Positions 55,424 to 64,000 of a DNA stretch of 64,000 bases are shown piece by piece (position 1 is the first letter of the stretch; each line of letters opens with the position of its first letter). Position numbers and translations under genes: made by a program. The stretch is from an uncultured Eubacteriales bacterium (GTDB lineage Bacteria > Bacillota > Clostridia > Oscillospirales > Acutalibacteraceae). The notes under the pieces are model-generated. The model was not told where the DNA came from. It searched no databases and saw only the letters and a list, made by a program, of their open reading frames with translations. The DNA lies in contig CAKSHH010000002.1 of NCBI GenBank assembly GCA_934456435.1, positions 62,001 through 126,000 of the forward strand, written 5' to 3'.

Positions 55424-58400
55424 TTATTCAATTTCTTTGAGCGTTTCCGCCATACTGATTTTATCAATCTTCAGCTTGATCGGCAGGGACGATATCAGCG
55501 ATATCAGCGCAACCACAATCAGCGTCACAAGGAAGCTCCACCAGGCAATCGAACTGCCGTAAACGATGTTGTCAACGGAGATAAATCCGATGAGAGCCTT
55601 GTGCAGGAAAATTCCTGCAATCATTCCGAGAATTGCTCCGTATATTGTGGAGATTATGTTCTCGCGGATAACGTAAATCAGCACTTCATTGTCGCTGAGT
55701 CCGATAACCTTAATGTTTGCGATTTCCCTCGTCCGCTCGCTGAGGTTTACGTTTGAGTTCGTGTACATAACGATGAGTGCCAGCAGGCACGCGGAGAGGA
55801 CAAACATCAGCACGACTGCCAATATTCTGTCGATCGAAACGTCAACCGAGTCCGCCATATCGGAAGCGGTGGATGCGCCCGTAATCGAATCCTCCTTGAG
55901 AAATGTTGAGGCAAGGTTCTTAACGTCGTTTTCCTGAACATACTTTTTCGCCGTTACGACAATGTATTTGTACTGCGGAACGTTTCCGAAAACCGTTTCA
56001 TAGGTTCCTGAGGACATATAGACGTAGTGGTTGGTGTAGTTGCGTACAATTCCCGAAACGGAAGCTGTGCTGACTACGCCGTCGGCAGAAGTGAGATAGA
56101 GACTGTCGCCGACGCCTATTCCGAGGTCGGCTGCCATCTTATCGGTTATGACGACGTTGCCGTTGCTGAAATCAAGGCTTCCGTCGGTTGTCTTGAAGCT
56201 GGTGAATTTCGCATAATCATCGGTGTCCTTGATTGACACAACGCTGACGGCTCGTTTGCTTTCGTGAGTGTCCGCGTCGGCGGAAGCGGTGAGACTGTTC
56301 TTGCTGAAAAGCACGGCGCTCTCAACTCGCTGATCCTTGCGAATATCCTTGAGGATGTCGGCGTCGTTTGTTTGCGGCGTTTTCAAAACGAAAAGCACAT
56401 CGTAGTTGAACACGCCCTTGTCGCCGTACTGCTTGCCCGAAACCGCCATTGTCGAGTTTATCAGTCCGAGAGAGGAAAGAATGAGGGCGGTACAGCAGGC
56501 AATGCCGAGAGTGCTGACCGCAACTCTGCTGCGGCTTCGCGCGACTGTTCTGGCAACGACGACCATTCCGTAGCTCATCTTATTCCACAGGTTAGGTATC
56601 TTTTCAAGGAAGTTTCTCCTGTTATAGCTTATGTTTTTCGGGCGCATAAGCGTTGCAGGGTCGTATTTCAGCTCGCGGATTGCCGCGGTGAGCGTGGCGG
56701 CAACGGTCATCGCAAAGGAAAGTCCGATGCCGATGAAAACATACTTTGCGAGAAAAACCGTTCCGACGTTCGGAACGCTGTAAGTCATGTTGTATATTGA
56801 GCATATCGCGAACGGAAGTATGCAGGTTCCGATTATTCCGCCGAGGAATATGCCCATAAGCCATGCCATAAGGGAGTAGAACATAAACTTTCCGACAATT
56901 GAAATGTTTGAGTAGCCGAATGATTTGAAAACGCCTATCTCCTTGCGCTCCTCCTCAACATTTTTGACCATTATTACAAAGCAGGCGATCATCGCTGTGA
57001 GGAAAAAAACTATCGGGAAAACGGACGACATTGATTTTATATTTTCAAGACTGATTGAAAAGCTGTCGATTCCGGAAAGCTCGTTTCTCGGTGTTGCAGA
57101 CCAGCGGAGATTTGAAAGGTTGCCCAATGTTGTCTCCAAAGCTCTAAGCTCGTTTGAAAGGGAATCCTTCTTGCTTTGAATGTCATTTTTAAGCTCTGTA
57201 TATTCGTCATCAACCGTACCGTAACGGCTTTTTGCGATTTTTAAATCGTATTCGGCTTTGCTGACCTCAACCGAGCTGTTTCTGGAAGCGAGAGTGTAGC
57301 GTATCTGAGCTTCCGTAACGCTGTTGTTAAGTGAATCCAGCTCTGCTTTTTCACTTTCAACCTGAGCAATGAGATTGGTCAGACTTGTCTGACCCCTTGT
57401 CAGGTCGTTCATCGAGGATTTGTATTTTGCAAGCGTGGCTTCGTCGGCGTCATAAGCCTTTTGCGCGGCGTCGTAATTGCTCTTGGCGTTGGATACGTCC
57501 GCCTGCAAAACGCTTCTTTCGGACTTTGCCGTCGCAAGAGCGTTTCTCTCGTTTGAAAGAGTTGTGATGAGCCGCTGTTTTTCGGCTTCCTTTTTCGTCT
57601 TGCTGTTTGTCGCCGAGGTGATGGACGAACGTGTGTCATTGTAATCGGATGTCAGGGAATTAAGCTCGTTTTCAGCCGTGCTCAGATTCCTTTTGAGCTG
57701 ACTTCTCGTGTTCATCGCTTCCGCCTTATCCATGGCGTCTGTGCTGCTGTCGGCGATAATTGCGTCAAGTCTGCTGATTTCCGACTTCAGATTGTTGACG
57801 ATCGCGGTTTGCGTTTTCACCTTTTCGGACAGCGATGAAGCCTTTGAGTTTAAACTGTTTATGCTGGATTCGAGAGATGAAATTTCAGATGTCAGCCGTG
57901 AAATGCGCGATTCAAGCGAGCTGATCTGTTCCTCGTGCAACTCTATTTCAGCGTTCTTGCTGTCAAGGTCATTCTGCTTTGACTGATATGTGCCGCTGAG
58001 AGTGTCAAGCTCCGTTCGTGCGGCGTCGTGCTTTTCGCTGAGATCGTCATAGAGCCTTTTGAGTTCGCTGTAGCCCTTTATCTCGGAGCTCTGCTGATCC
58101 ATGGATTTGACATGCGCCTGATATGAAGAGTTTAAAGAGCTGAGCCTGCTTTCAAGCGATTTGAGGCTTGAAGCGGCATTGTTTATTTTTGCTTCGTTAT
58201 CCTCCTTGACCGAAGCCAGAACCTTGTCTTCGTTGTCAACGTAATCCTTGAACTCTTTGATAGACTTTTCCTTGTCCTTGAGCTGAGTTGAGCTTGAAAG
58301 ATTGTACGCGGTAATTTCGGACTGCTTGTCTTTGATTTTTTCGGTGTATTCGGTTTTCAGGTCGGCGAGCTTGACATCAATCGCGCCCTCCGAAACTTTC

Positions 58401-59188
58401 TTTATTTGTTCGGCAATCTTTTTGGCTCGACTCGTGTATTCGTCGGAAAAGCTGTCGAGATATTCCGAGTATTTCATCTTTACAAACAGCTCGTTAAATT
58501 CTCCTGAGGAAAATGCGCTCGGAAGAACATAGATAAACGAGTCAAGAGTGCCCGAACCGAGCTTTGTCTGACCTTTATCGGGTGAAATGTATCTCGGCGA
58601 GGTGACTATGCCGACAACGGTGAATTTGTTGACGGTCAGCGAAAGCTCCGCGCCGCTGTCACCGTCGGCAATGTTGACGCTTTTTCCAATTTCAATGTCA
58701 GGGTAAAGCTCTGCCGATTTGGAGTCAACGACACATTCATCAACCTTTTGCGGCAGACGTCCCTCGTTAAGGTCAAGGCGGTTTATGTATGAATCGTCCT
58801 TTTTGCCGTCGAGAAATGCCTGTGCTTTGTCCGAATCAAGCAGACTGACGCGGCAGGTCAGCTCCGTGCCGTTCTTGTTGACGAGGGAATCCCTGCCGAG
58901 CGTGGCGTAGCCGTCGACATACTGTGACCGTGTGACCTGTGTTACATTTTTTATTTTTTCGATTTTGGCGATGTCATCGTTCGTGAAAGCAATCGGGGAT
59001 GTCACCCAAACGTCCATCAAGTTGTTCTTGACGAAGTATTCGTTTGCCTCATATTTCATTGCCGGCGAAGCCGAGTTGATTCCGACATAGAAGCTCATGC
59101 CGAGCGCGACAATTATCGCGACGGAAAGGAAGCGGAGCTTGTTGGCGGCAATGGAACGAAGAGTATCCTTAATGAGGGTTTTGGTCAT
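55424..59188 (-). CDS. FtsX-like ABC permease with a very long extracytoplasmic coiled coil
   Basis: A 1254-residue permease of the MacB/FtsX kind. After the first helix (about 15-35) comes a MacB-like periplasmic domain (to ~265), then about 425 residues of Glu/Lys/Ser-rich coiled coil (roughly 266-693, for example ISSLESRISRLTSEISSLES). Three helices follow (about 719-850), then a second helix-bounded extracellular domain and three final helices ending KLKIDKISMAETLKEIE. The motif EIGVFKSFGYSNISIVGKFM is the usual coupling region. The ATG at 59188 overlaps the ATPase stop by one base. It probably transmits force to something outside the membrane. Confidence 0.88.
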   Translation of the reverse strand: MTKTLIKDTLRSIAANKLRFLSVAIIVALGMSFYVGINSASPAMKYEANEYFVKNNLMDVWVTSPIAFTNDDIAKIEKIKNVTQVTRSQYVDGYATLGRDSLVNKNGTELTCRVSLLDSDKAQAFLDGKKDDSYINRLDLNEGRLPQKVDECVVDSKSAELYPDIEIGKSVNIADGDSGAELSLTVNKFTVVGIVTSPRYISPDKGQTKLGSGTLDSFIYVLPSAFSSGEFNELFVKMKYSEYLDSFSDEYTSRAKKIAEQIKKVSEGAIDVKLADLKTEYTEKIKDKQSEITAYNLSSSTQLKDKEKSIKEFKDYVDNEDKVLASVKEDNEAKINNAASSLKSLESRLSSLNSSYQAHVKSMDQQSSEIKGYSELKRLYDDLSEKHDAARTELDTLSGTYQSKQNDLDSKNAEIELHEEQISSLESRISRLTSEISSLESSINSLNSKASSLSEKVKTQTAIVNNLKSEISRLDAIIADSSTDAMDKAEAMNTRSQLKRNLSTAENELNSLTSDYNDTRSSITSATNSKTKKEAEKQRLITTLSNERNALATAKSERSVLQADVSNAKSNYDAAQKAYDADEATLAKYKSSMNDLTRGQTSLTNLIAQVESEKAELDSLNNSVTEAQIRYTLASRNSSVEVSKAEYDLKIAKSRYGTVDDEYTELKNDIQSKKDSLSNELRALETTLGNLSNLRWSATPRNELSGIDSFSISLENIKSMSSVFPIVFFLTAMIACFVIMVKNVEEERKEIGVFKSFGYSNISIVGKFMFYSLMAWLMGIFLGGIIGTCILPFAICSIYNMTYSVPNVGTVFLAKYVFIGIGLSFAMTVAATLTAAIRELKYDPATLMRPKNISYNRRNFLEKIPNLWNKMSYGMVVVARTVARSRSRVAVSTLGIACCTALILSSLGLINSTMAVSGKQYGDKGVFNYDVLFVLKTPQTNDADILKDIRKDQRVESAVLFSKNSLTASADADTHESKRAVSVVSIKDTDDYAKFTSFKTTDGSLDFSNGNVVITDKMAADLGIGVGDSLYLTSADGVVSTASVSGIVRNYTNHYVYMSSGTYETVFGNVPQYKYIVVTAKKYVQENDVKNLASTFLKEDSITGASTASDMADSVDVSIDRILAVVLMFVLSACLLALIVMYTNSNVNLSERTREIANIKVIGLSDNEVLIYVIRENIISTIYGAILGMIAGIFLHKALIGFISVDNIVYGSSIAWWSFLVTLIVVALISLISSLPIKLKIDKISMAETLKEIE

Positions 59189-59889
59189 TACCACTCTATC
59201 CTTTCAACCGGCATCGGTGTATCGTTGATTTCGATTTTTGCGATTTTTCCGCTTTTCATCGTTATGATTCTGTCAGCAATGGGAGCTATTGCATGGTTAT
59301 GCGTTATGATTACAACAGTCATATTCATTATTTCGGAAACTTTTTTAATCAGCTTGAGAACCTGTATTCCCGTTTCGTAGTCAAGAGCACCGGTCGGTTC
59401 GTCGCAAAGCAAAAGCTTCGGCTTCTTGACAAGCGCACGCGCAATGGCAACGCGCTGCTGCTCTCCGCCGGAGAGCTGAGAGGGGAAGAGGTTGGCGCGG
59501 CCTTCAAGTCCGACAAGGCGAAGAAGCGCCATACAGTCGACCGCCTTGTCGCTGAGATTGGCAACAAGCTCAAGGTTTTCAACCGCAGTCAGGTTGGGGA
59601 CGAGGTTGTAGGACTGAAAAATGAAGCCCACCTCGCGCCGCCTGTAAAGCATCAGGTTGCGCTTGCTGAAGTCCGTGATGATTTTGTCATCGACAGCGAT
59701 CTGACCGTCGGAACACCTGTCCATTCCGCCGAGAACGTTTAGCAAAGTGGTCTTTCCGGCTCCGCTGGGACCGACTACGACACAAAGCTCTCCCTGCTCG
59801 ATTGTAAAGCTGACTCCGTCCAGAGCGTTGACCGTGTCAGCACCCGAACGGTATTTTTTATATACATCTGCAAATTCAATATAGCTCAT
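59188..59889 (-). CDS. ABC transporter ATP-binding protein (MacB/LolD type)
   Basis: A 233-residue ATPase. Walker A is VGPSGAGKTTLLN (near residue 38), the signature is PSQLSGGEQQRVAIARAL, Walker B is LLLCDEPTGALDYETG, and the H-loop is VVIITHNHAIAPI. This is the sequence type that pairs with FtsX/MacB-like permeases. The permease gene is directly downstream (TAATG). ATP binding would drive a mechanical change in the permease. Confidence 0.94.
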   Translation of the reverse strand: MSYIEFADVYKKYRSGADTVNALDGVSFTIEQGELCVVVGPSGAGKTTLLNVLGGMDRCSDGQIAVDDKIITDFSKRNLMLYRRREVGFIFQSYNLVPNLTAVENLELVANLSDKAVDCMALLRLVGLEGRANLFPSQLSGGEQQRVAIARALVKKPKLLLCDEPTGALDYETGIQVLKLIKKVSEIMNMTVVIITHNHAIAPIADRIITMKSGKIAKIEINDTPMPVERIEW

Positions 59890-60075
59890 AGTACACCGCC
59901 TTTTTCGACATTATAAAAAACCATTTTAATTATACAATAGCACAGCATATTTTTCAAGATATATTATTGTATATAAATAAATAAAAATTGTCAGTTATAT
60001 TTATACAATCGGGTTTGTATGGATAAACTCTTATGCATTATTTACCCTAATGTTATACTGTTTTAAAAATTTCCC

Positions 60076-60104
60076 TTGATTTTCCTATTTAAATACACTA
60101 TAAT
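60076..60104 (+). promoter_or_regulatory. Promoter of the BMP-like lipoprotein
   Basis: TTGATT (60076-60081) and TATAAT (60099-60104) are spaced by 17 bp. Confidence 0.8.
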
Positions 60105-60136
60105 GTATCTGTAAATTTCTCTAAGGAGGATTCTTA

Positions 60137-61246
60137 ATGAAAACGTTTAAAAAAGTCCTGGCAATCGTGCTTGTCGCCGTATTGTGCTTTGCGCTTGCAT
60201 CATGCAGTATGGTTGATGATACCGATATCACAAAGGACAATATCAAGATCGGTGTTATTCTTCCCGGACAGCGTGATGATGCTGAAGATTATGTTCCCGA
60301 TCTGTCTACTCTCCAGTGCGTTTCGGCAATCAATGATTTGCTTTCGTTCGGTGCAGGCATCAATTCCGACAGATTCCAGTACCTTGAGCATGTGGATCCC
60401 TCCGACGAGCAGGCAGCGTACGATGCTATACATACGCTCACAAACCGTGAATGTACGGTTATTTTCCTTGCAGATCCCGGCTATATGGCCGCTGTTGAAA
60501 AGTATACGTCCTCTAAAGCAGAGAACGGAGACGTTTCGGCTCAGGATTCAAAGGTTCAGTATATCGTGTTCAACGGCAAGGACGAGGGCAATGATATCCA
60601 TTCCTACACAGCCGATATAACGGGCGCAACCTACCTTTCCGGTATCACAGCCGCCCTCAAGGCTAAGGAGCTTAAGGTTCCGAAGATCGGCTTCCTTGTA
60701 AAGGACGCGAACGACCTTACTGTTCTCAATGCATTCGCCCTCGGCGCAAAGTCCGTATACCCTGAGGTCAAGATCGACGCAAGAGTATGCAAGGACGTTA
60801 AGTCGGACTGCCATACGCTTGTTGCGGCTGGCAATGTTGTTCTCGCTTCTGATTTTTACAGTCAGGAAATTGCCGAGAACCGTGAGGACGCTTTCTTCTG
60901 CGGCTTCGGTTCGGATAAGCTTTCGGGCGAAAACGGATTCCTTTGCGCTCCGGTTTATGACTTCTCACAGTATTATCTCGATACCATAAACGAGATTCTT
61001 GACTACGACAACGTTGAGTACGATGAAAACGGCAAGGAGATTGACAAGTCAAACGCTCTTCCTGAGATTCCGGCATTCAAGGGAACTTATGCCGACGGTT
61101 CAACATACCTCTCCCAGTACGGCGAGGACGTTGCGGCAGGCACAAAGGAAGCTGTCGATAGGGCAGAGGCTCTTATCGTAAGCGGCAAGCTTGTTCTCAA
61201 TCTCAGCGCAACAGTTGCCGTTGCCGGTGTAACACTTGCAAAATAA
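60137..61246 (+). CDS. BMP/PnrA-like substrate-binding lipoprotein
   Basis: A 369-residue lipoprotein of the basic membrane protein (BMP/PnrA) family of binding proteins, which usually bind purine nucleosides. The lipobox is in FALASCSMVDD, giving a lipid-modified Cys near residue 23. The fold is marked by DNIKIGVILPGQRDDAEDYV, VQYIVFNGKDEGND and ADITGATYLSGITAALKAKE. DRVTF-type partners (an ABC transporter) are not next to it, so it may work with a transporter elsewhere. An AAGGAGG site precedes the ATG. Single gene. Confidence 0.83.
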   Translation: MKTFKKVLAIVLVAVLCFALASCSMVDDTDITKDNIKIGVILPGQRDDAEDYVPDLSTLQCVSAINDLLSFGAGINSDRFQYLEHVDPSDEQAAYDAIHTLTNRECTVIFLADPGYMAAVEKYTSSKAENGDVSAQDSKVQYIVFNGKDEGNDIHSYTADITGATYLSGITAALKAKELKVPKIGFLVKDANDLTVLNAFALGAKSVYPEVKIDARVCKDVKSDCHTLVAAGNVVLASDFYSQEIAENREDAFFCGFGSDKLSGENGFLCAPVYDFSQYYLDTINEILDYDNVEYDENGKEIDKSNALPEIPAFKGTYADGSTYLSQYGEDVAAGTKEAVDRAEALIVSGKLVLNLSATVAVAGVTLAK

Positions 61247-61266
61247 AGCATAGATATAACAAAAAG

Positions 61267-61291
61267 GCACAGAGGCTATTTGCCCCTGTGC
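61267..61291. terminator. Bidirectional terminator
   Basis: A 10-bp stem with one G-U pair (GCACAGAGGC / GCCCCTGTGC) is followed by T-rich runs on both strands. It ends the lipoprotein gene and, on the other strand, the isomerase transcript. Confidence 0.8.
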
Positions 61292-61377
61292 TTTTCTTTT
61301 CGCTTTTGCTGTCTTTGTCGAAAACGCCGCTTCTTTCCTTCTTGCCTAATTTTTCTAAAAGAACAATTTGAATCCAT
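61276..61377 (-). CDS. Possible 33-residue strongly basic peptide
   Basis: A 33-codon frame with an AAGGTG site before ATG, 44 nt after the stop of the isomerase gene on the same strand. About half its residues are Lys or Arg (for example KKRRFRQRQQKRKEKHRGK). Its stop codon lies at the edge of the terminator. It could be a real small nucleic-acid-binding protein, or only a purine-rich leader strand. I recognise no family. Confidence 0.3.
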   Translation of the reverse strand: MDSNCSFRKIRQEGKKRRFRQRQQKRKEKHRGK

Positions 61378-61420
61378 AATTACACCTTGAACCGGAATTA
61401 CAAGATATAAAGTTTTACCA

Positions 61421-62206
61421 CTATTTTGTTTCGATAATGTTGTTCAAATACTCAAGCGACGTTTTAATATCATTTTCATCCTTGAAGTTGTCACGGTAAA
61501 GTTCGATTACGGCGGTGTTGTCGTAGCCGTGCGCTTTCAGCGCCTTAAAAAGCCTTGCGAAATCATATTCGCCCGCGCCGGGAGCAAGGCAATCGTGCTC
61601 CGCCGTGCCGTCGCTGAGATGAACCTGAGCAATTTTTTCTCCGAGCAGGTCAATAAATTCAAATTCGCTTTGATTTGTGCGCCGGCATTGCTTGATGTCC
61701 AGAACCATTTTAAACTCGTCGCCGACAAGGTCAGCCACGCGTTTCATATAGTGCGGATCGGAGCACAGGCAGTTGTTGACGTTTTCGTGTGCGATATAAA
61801 CGCCCTCTTTTATTGCGGCGTTGTGCAATTTCAGATAGTTTTCGGCATATAATTCAGGTGTGTATCTTTTTCGGCTCTTTCCGCCGTGCAGAACTATCAG
61901 CTCCGCATCGAGCGCGTTTGCCGCGTCAAAGAATCGCTTATAAAATTCGATGCTGTCATCGGTGCGACGTTCGTAGTTGCTGAAAAACATAAACGGCTCA
62001 AAGCCCGAAGTGAAAGGGTGAATCGAGCGTACCTGTATGCCGTAGTACTCTTTTATTCGGCAAAGCTCGCCGAAAATATCGCCGCTGAGCTCGCAGGCGG
62101 AATTGAAGAAAATTTCCGCTGTTTTTGCTCCCGCTTCTCCGACTGCGCGGAACGAATCCTCTATCAGCGTGGGATAAAAGCACGAGGAAGAAATACCTAT
62201 CTGCAT
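61421..62206 (-). CDS. Sugar phosphate isomerase/epimerase-like TIM-barrel protein
   Basis: A 261-residue protein of the AP endonuclease 2 TIM-barrel family, related to but distinct from the one at 5325. Motifs are IQVRSIHPFTSGF, LIVLHGGKSRKRYTPE, VYIAHENVNNCLC (metal-binding Glu), KMVLDIKQCRRTNQ (Asp) and IAQVHLSDGTAEHDCLAPGAG (His-x-Ser-Asp). It probably binds a metal and isomerises a sugar or related polyol. The substrate is unknown. Its own transcript on the minus strand. Confidence 0.83.
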   Translation of the reverse strand: MQIGISSSCFYPTLIEDSFRAVGEAGAKTAEIFFNSACELSGDIFGELCRIKEYYGIQVRSIHPFTSGFEPFMFFSNYERRTDDSIEFYKRFFDAANALDAELIVLHGGKSRKRYTPELYAENYLKLHNAAIKEGVYIAHENVNNCLCSDPHYMKRVADLVGDEFKMVLDIKQCRRTNQSEFEFIDLLGEKIAQVHLSDGTAEHDCLAPGAGEYDFARLFKALKAHGYDNTAVIELYRDNFKDENDIKTSLEYLNNIIETK

Positions 62207-62331
62207 ACACCGAACACCTGCCTTTATGGAAATCTCACCAATATTTTAGCACCATATTTGCCGACGGTAAAGACCTTTCCGCCTGTTATTTGCAGAAATT
62301 ATTATCAAATTGTTAATTTTTTCAAAAAGAC

Positions 62332-62359
62332 TTGATTTTTATATTAAACGGGCTATAAT
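62332..62359 (+). promoter_or_regulatory. Promoter of groES-groEL
   Basis: TTGATT (62332-62337) and TATAAT (62354-62359) are spaced by 16 bp, directly before the CIRCE element. Confidence 0.8.
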
Positions 62360-62363
62360 ATAT

Positions 62364-62390
62364 TTAGCACTCAGGGAGTGAGAGTGCCAA
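62364..62390. promoter_or_regulatory. CIRCE element (HrcA operator)
   Basis: TTAGCACTC-N9-GAGTGCCAA matches the HrcA operator with one change (C for T) in the right arm. It covers the predicted transcription start, so HrcA would repress groESL until heat shock. Confidence 0.93.
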
Positions 62391-62428
62391 AACCAATAAA
62401 TATTAAGTTTTTATAGGAGGCTTTCACA

Positions 62429-62713
62429 ATGAAAATCAAACCGCTTGCAGACCGCGTTGTTGTTAAAATGACAGAGGCTGAAGAAAAAACACAGAGTGGA
62501 ATCATACTTGCTTCTTCCGCTAAGGAGAAGCCGCAGATTGCCGAGGTTCTGGCAGTCGGTCCCGGAGGACTTGTTGACGGCAAGGAAGTTGAAATGTATG
62601 TCAAGGTCGGCGATAAGGTAATCACCGGCAAATATGCAGGCACCGAAGTTAAGCTTGACAAAGAAGAGTACATCATCGTTCGTCAGAGCGATATTCTTGC
62701 AATAGTAGAATAA
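62429..62713 (+). CDS. groES: Co-chaperonin GroES
   Basis: A 94-residue protein that caps the GroEL ring. It begins MKIKPLADRVVVKMTEAEEK and has the mobile loop KTQSGIILASSAKEKPQ and the roof segment AVGPGGLVDGKEVEMYVKVG. An AGGAGG site precedes the ATG. First gene of the HrcA-controlled heat-shock operon; groEL follows after 15 bp. Confidence 0.97.
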   Translation: MKIKPLADRVVVKMTEAEEKTQSGIILASSAKEKPQIAEVLAVGPGGLVDGKEVEMYVKVGDKVITGKYAGTEVKLDKEEYIIVRQSDILAIVE

Positions 62714-62728
62714 CAGGAGGAATTTATC

Positions 62729-64000
62729 ATGGCTAAACAGATTATTTACGGAGAGGAAGCCAGAAAGGCTCTCCAGGCAGGTATTGATAAGCTTGCCGAT
62801 ACAGTTAAAATCACACTCGGCCCCAAGGGCAGAAACGTTGTTCTTGACAAGAAGTACGGTTCACCGTTGATCACAAACGACGGCGTTACAATCGCTAAGG
62901 ACGTTGAGCTTGAGGACCCGTTCGAGAACATGGGCGCACAGCTCGTTAAGGAAGTTGCAACCAAGACAAACGACGTTGCAGGCGACGGCACAACAACCGC
63001 TACTCTTCTTGCACAGGCGTTTGTACGCGAGGGCATGAAGAACGTTGCCGCAGGCGCAAACCCGATGGTAGTTAAAAAGGGTATCAAGATGGGCGTTGAC
63101 GCCGCTGTTGAGGCTGTCAAGGCTAATTCAAAGCCCGTTACATCTTCAAACGACATTGCCCGTGTTGCTACGGTTTCAGCCGCTGACGAGGAGATCGGCA
63201 AGATCATTGCAGAGGCTATGGAAAAGGTTACTGCCGACGGCGTTATCACCGTTGAAGAGTCAAAGACAGCCGTTACAGATTCCGACATCGTTGAGGGTAT
63301 GCAGTTTGACCGCGGTTATATTTCACCCTACATGGTAACCGATACGGATAAGATGGAAGCCGTTATCGACGACGCTCTCATTCTTATCACAGACAAGAAG
63401 ATTTCAAACATTCAGGAGATTCTTCCGCTTCTTGAGCAGGTACTCAAGGGAGGCAAGAAGCTCGTTATTATCGCCGAGGACGTTGAGGGCGAGGCTCTTT
63501 CAACAATCCTTGTCAACAAGCTCCGCGGTACATTCACCTGCGTTGCAGTCAAGGCTCCGGGCTTCGGCGACAGACGTAAGGAGATGCTTCGTGATATCGC
63601 TATCCTCACAGGCGGCGAGGTTATCACATCAGACCTCGGTCTTGAGCTTGCAGACGCCACAATGGCTCAGCTCGGTCAGGCTCGTCAGGTCAAGATCTCC
63701 AAGGAGAACACAATCATCGTTGACGGTGCAGGCGACAAGGACGAGATCAAGGGCAGAGTTGCTCAGATCAAGTCACAGCTTGAGAACACAACCTCCGACT
63801 TCGATCGTGAGAAGCTCCAGGAGAGACTTGCAAAGCTTTCGGGCGGCGTAGCTGTTATCCGTGTCGGTGCGGCTACCGAGACCGAAATGAAGGACAAGAA
63901 GCTCCGTATTGAGGACGCTCTTTCGGCGACAAAGGCTGCTGTTGAAGAGGGTACCGTTGCAGGCGGCGGCGTTGCACTTCTTAACGCTATTCCGGCTGTT
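62729..64000 (+). CDS. groEL: Chaperonin GroEL (partial, runs off the window end)
   Basis: The first 424 codons of GroEL, a double-ring ATP-driven chaperonin. It begins AKQIIYGEEARKALQAGIDK and has the ATP-binding LGPKGRNVVLDKKYG and NDVAGDGTTTATLLAQA stretches, the apical domain with RGYISPYMVTD, and KLSGGVAVIRVGAATETEM. The last visible part is VEEGTVAGGGVALLNAIPAV. An AGGAGG site lies before the ATG. The C-terminal ~120 residues are beyond the window. Confidence 0.98.
   Translation, partial: MAKQIIYGEEARKALQAGIDKLADTVKITLGPKGRNVVLDKKYGSPLITNDGVTIAKDVELEDPFENMGAQLVKEVATKTNDVAGDGTTTATLLAQAFVREGMKNVAAGANPMVVKKGIKMGVDAAVEAVKANSKPVTSSNDIARVATVSAADEEIGKIIAEAMEKVTADGVITVEESKTAVTDSDIVEGMQFDRGYISPYMVTDTDKMEAVIDDALILITDKKISNIQEILPLLEQVLKGGKKLVIIAEDVEGEALSTILVNKLRGTFTCVAVKAPGFGDRRKEMLRDIAILTGGEVITSDLGLELADATMAQLGQARQVKISKENTIIVDGAGDKDEIKGRVAQIKSQLENTTSDFDREKLQERLAKLSGGVAVIRVGAATETEMKDKKLRIEDALSATKAAVEEGTVAGGGVALLNAIPAV

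Noticed and set aside
1..64000. tRNA, rRNA, CRISPR arrays, insertion sequences
   Set aside because: Looked for by eye (T-loop sequence, repeated spacers, transposase motifs, terminal repeats); none was found.

Overview
The window looks like a chromosomal segment of an anaerobic, spore-forming gut Firmicute of the Ruminococcaceae/Oscillospirales type. The signs are moderate GC, SpoVT, two dockerin-bearing secreted proteins, strong AAGGAGG-type ribosome binding sites, TTGACA-N17-TATAAT promoters, a cysteine T-box, a CIRCE element and many carbohydrate-active enzymes. No rRNA, tRNA, CRISPR array, insertion sequence or prophage was recognised. The species cannot be fixed from sequence alone.

Layout. 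1-4.1 kb: a DtxR/MntR-type regulator divergent from a ferrous iron operon (feoA-feoA-feoB-small Cys-rich protein), with four matching dyad operators. 4.1-9.3 kb (minus): dockerin protein, DUF6054-like protein, TIM-barrel isomerase and GH2 beta-galactosidase. 9.4-17.4 kb (plus): DUF1846 protein, S51 peptidase, secreted phosphoesterase, then gltX-glnS-membrane protein. 17.5-23.9 kb (minus): lipase, zinc-ribbon protein coupled to a GH27 alpha-galactosidase, a second secreted phosphoesterase, and two tandem acyltransferases that share a nearly identical 3' block. 24.1-26.5 kb: radical SAM protein, GNAT acetyltransferase, then a compact convergent locus encoding a 24-residue hydrophobic peptide that looks like a type I toxin-antitoxin system. 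26.5-31.2 kb (minus): CrtO-like protein, GH38 protein, small membrane protein and HAD phosphatase. 31.4-37.8 kb (plus): glycosyltransferase, second GH38, a Lys/Thr-repeat surface protein and an AroE-AroK-like fusion with altered active-site residues. 37.9-38.4 kb (minus): two paralogous 35-codon amphipathic peptides, each with its own promoter and the same palindrome at the predicted transcription start.

38.4-44 kb: DUF896 protein, QueG-like ferredoxin, SpoVT, YhhN-family protein, and a serine hydrolase coupled to a GDPD-like protein with altered catalytic residues. 44-48.4 kb: lexA with its SOS box, a DUF1893 fusion, a MIF homologue, and a cysteine T-box controlling cysE-cysS. 48.5-55.4 kb: amidase/InlB-repeat/dockerin protein, ABC exporter, ACT-domain protein and a third GH38. 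55.4-64 kb: an FtsX-type permease with a very long coiled coil and its ATPase, a BMP-like lipoprotein, another TIM-barrel isomerase, and groES-groEL (groEL runs off the end).

Taken together, the segment mixes housekeeping genes (tRNA synthetases, chaperonin, SOS, cysteine and iron supply) with glycan-degrading enzymes suited to plant or host glycans (beta-galactosidase, alpha-galactosidase, three GH38 proteins). The least expected parts are the twin 35-residue peptide genes and the toxin-antitoxin-like locus; both are too short for ordinary gene calling.
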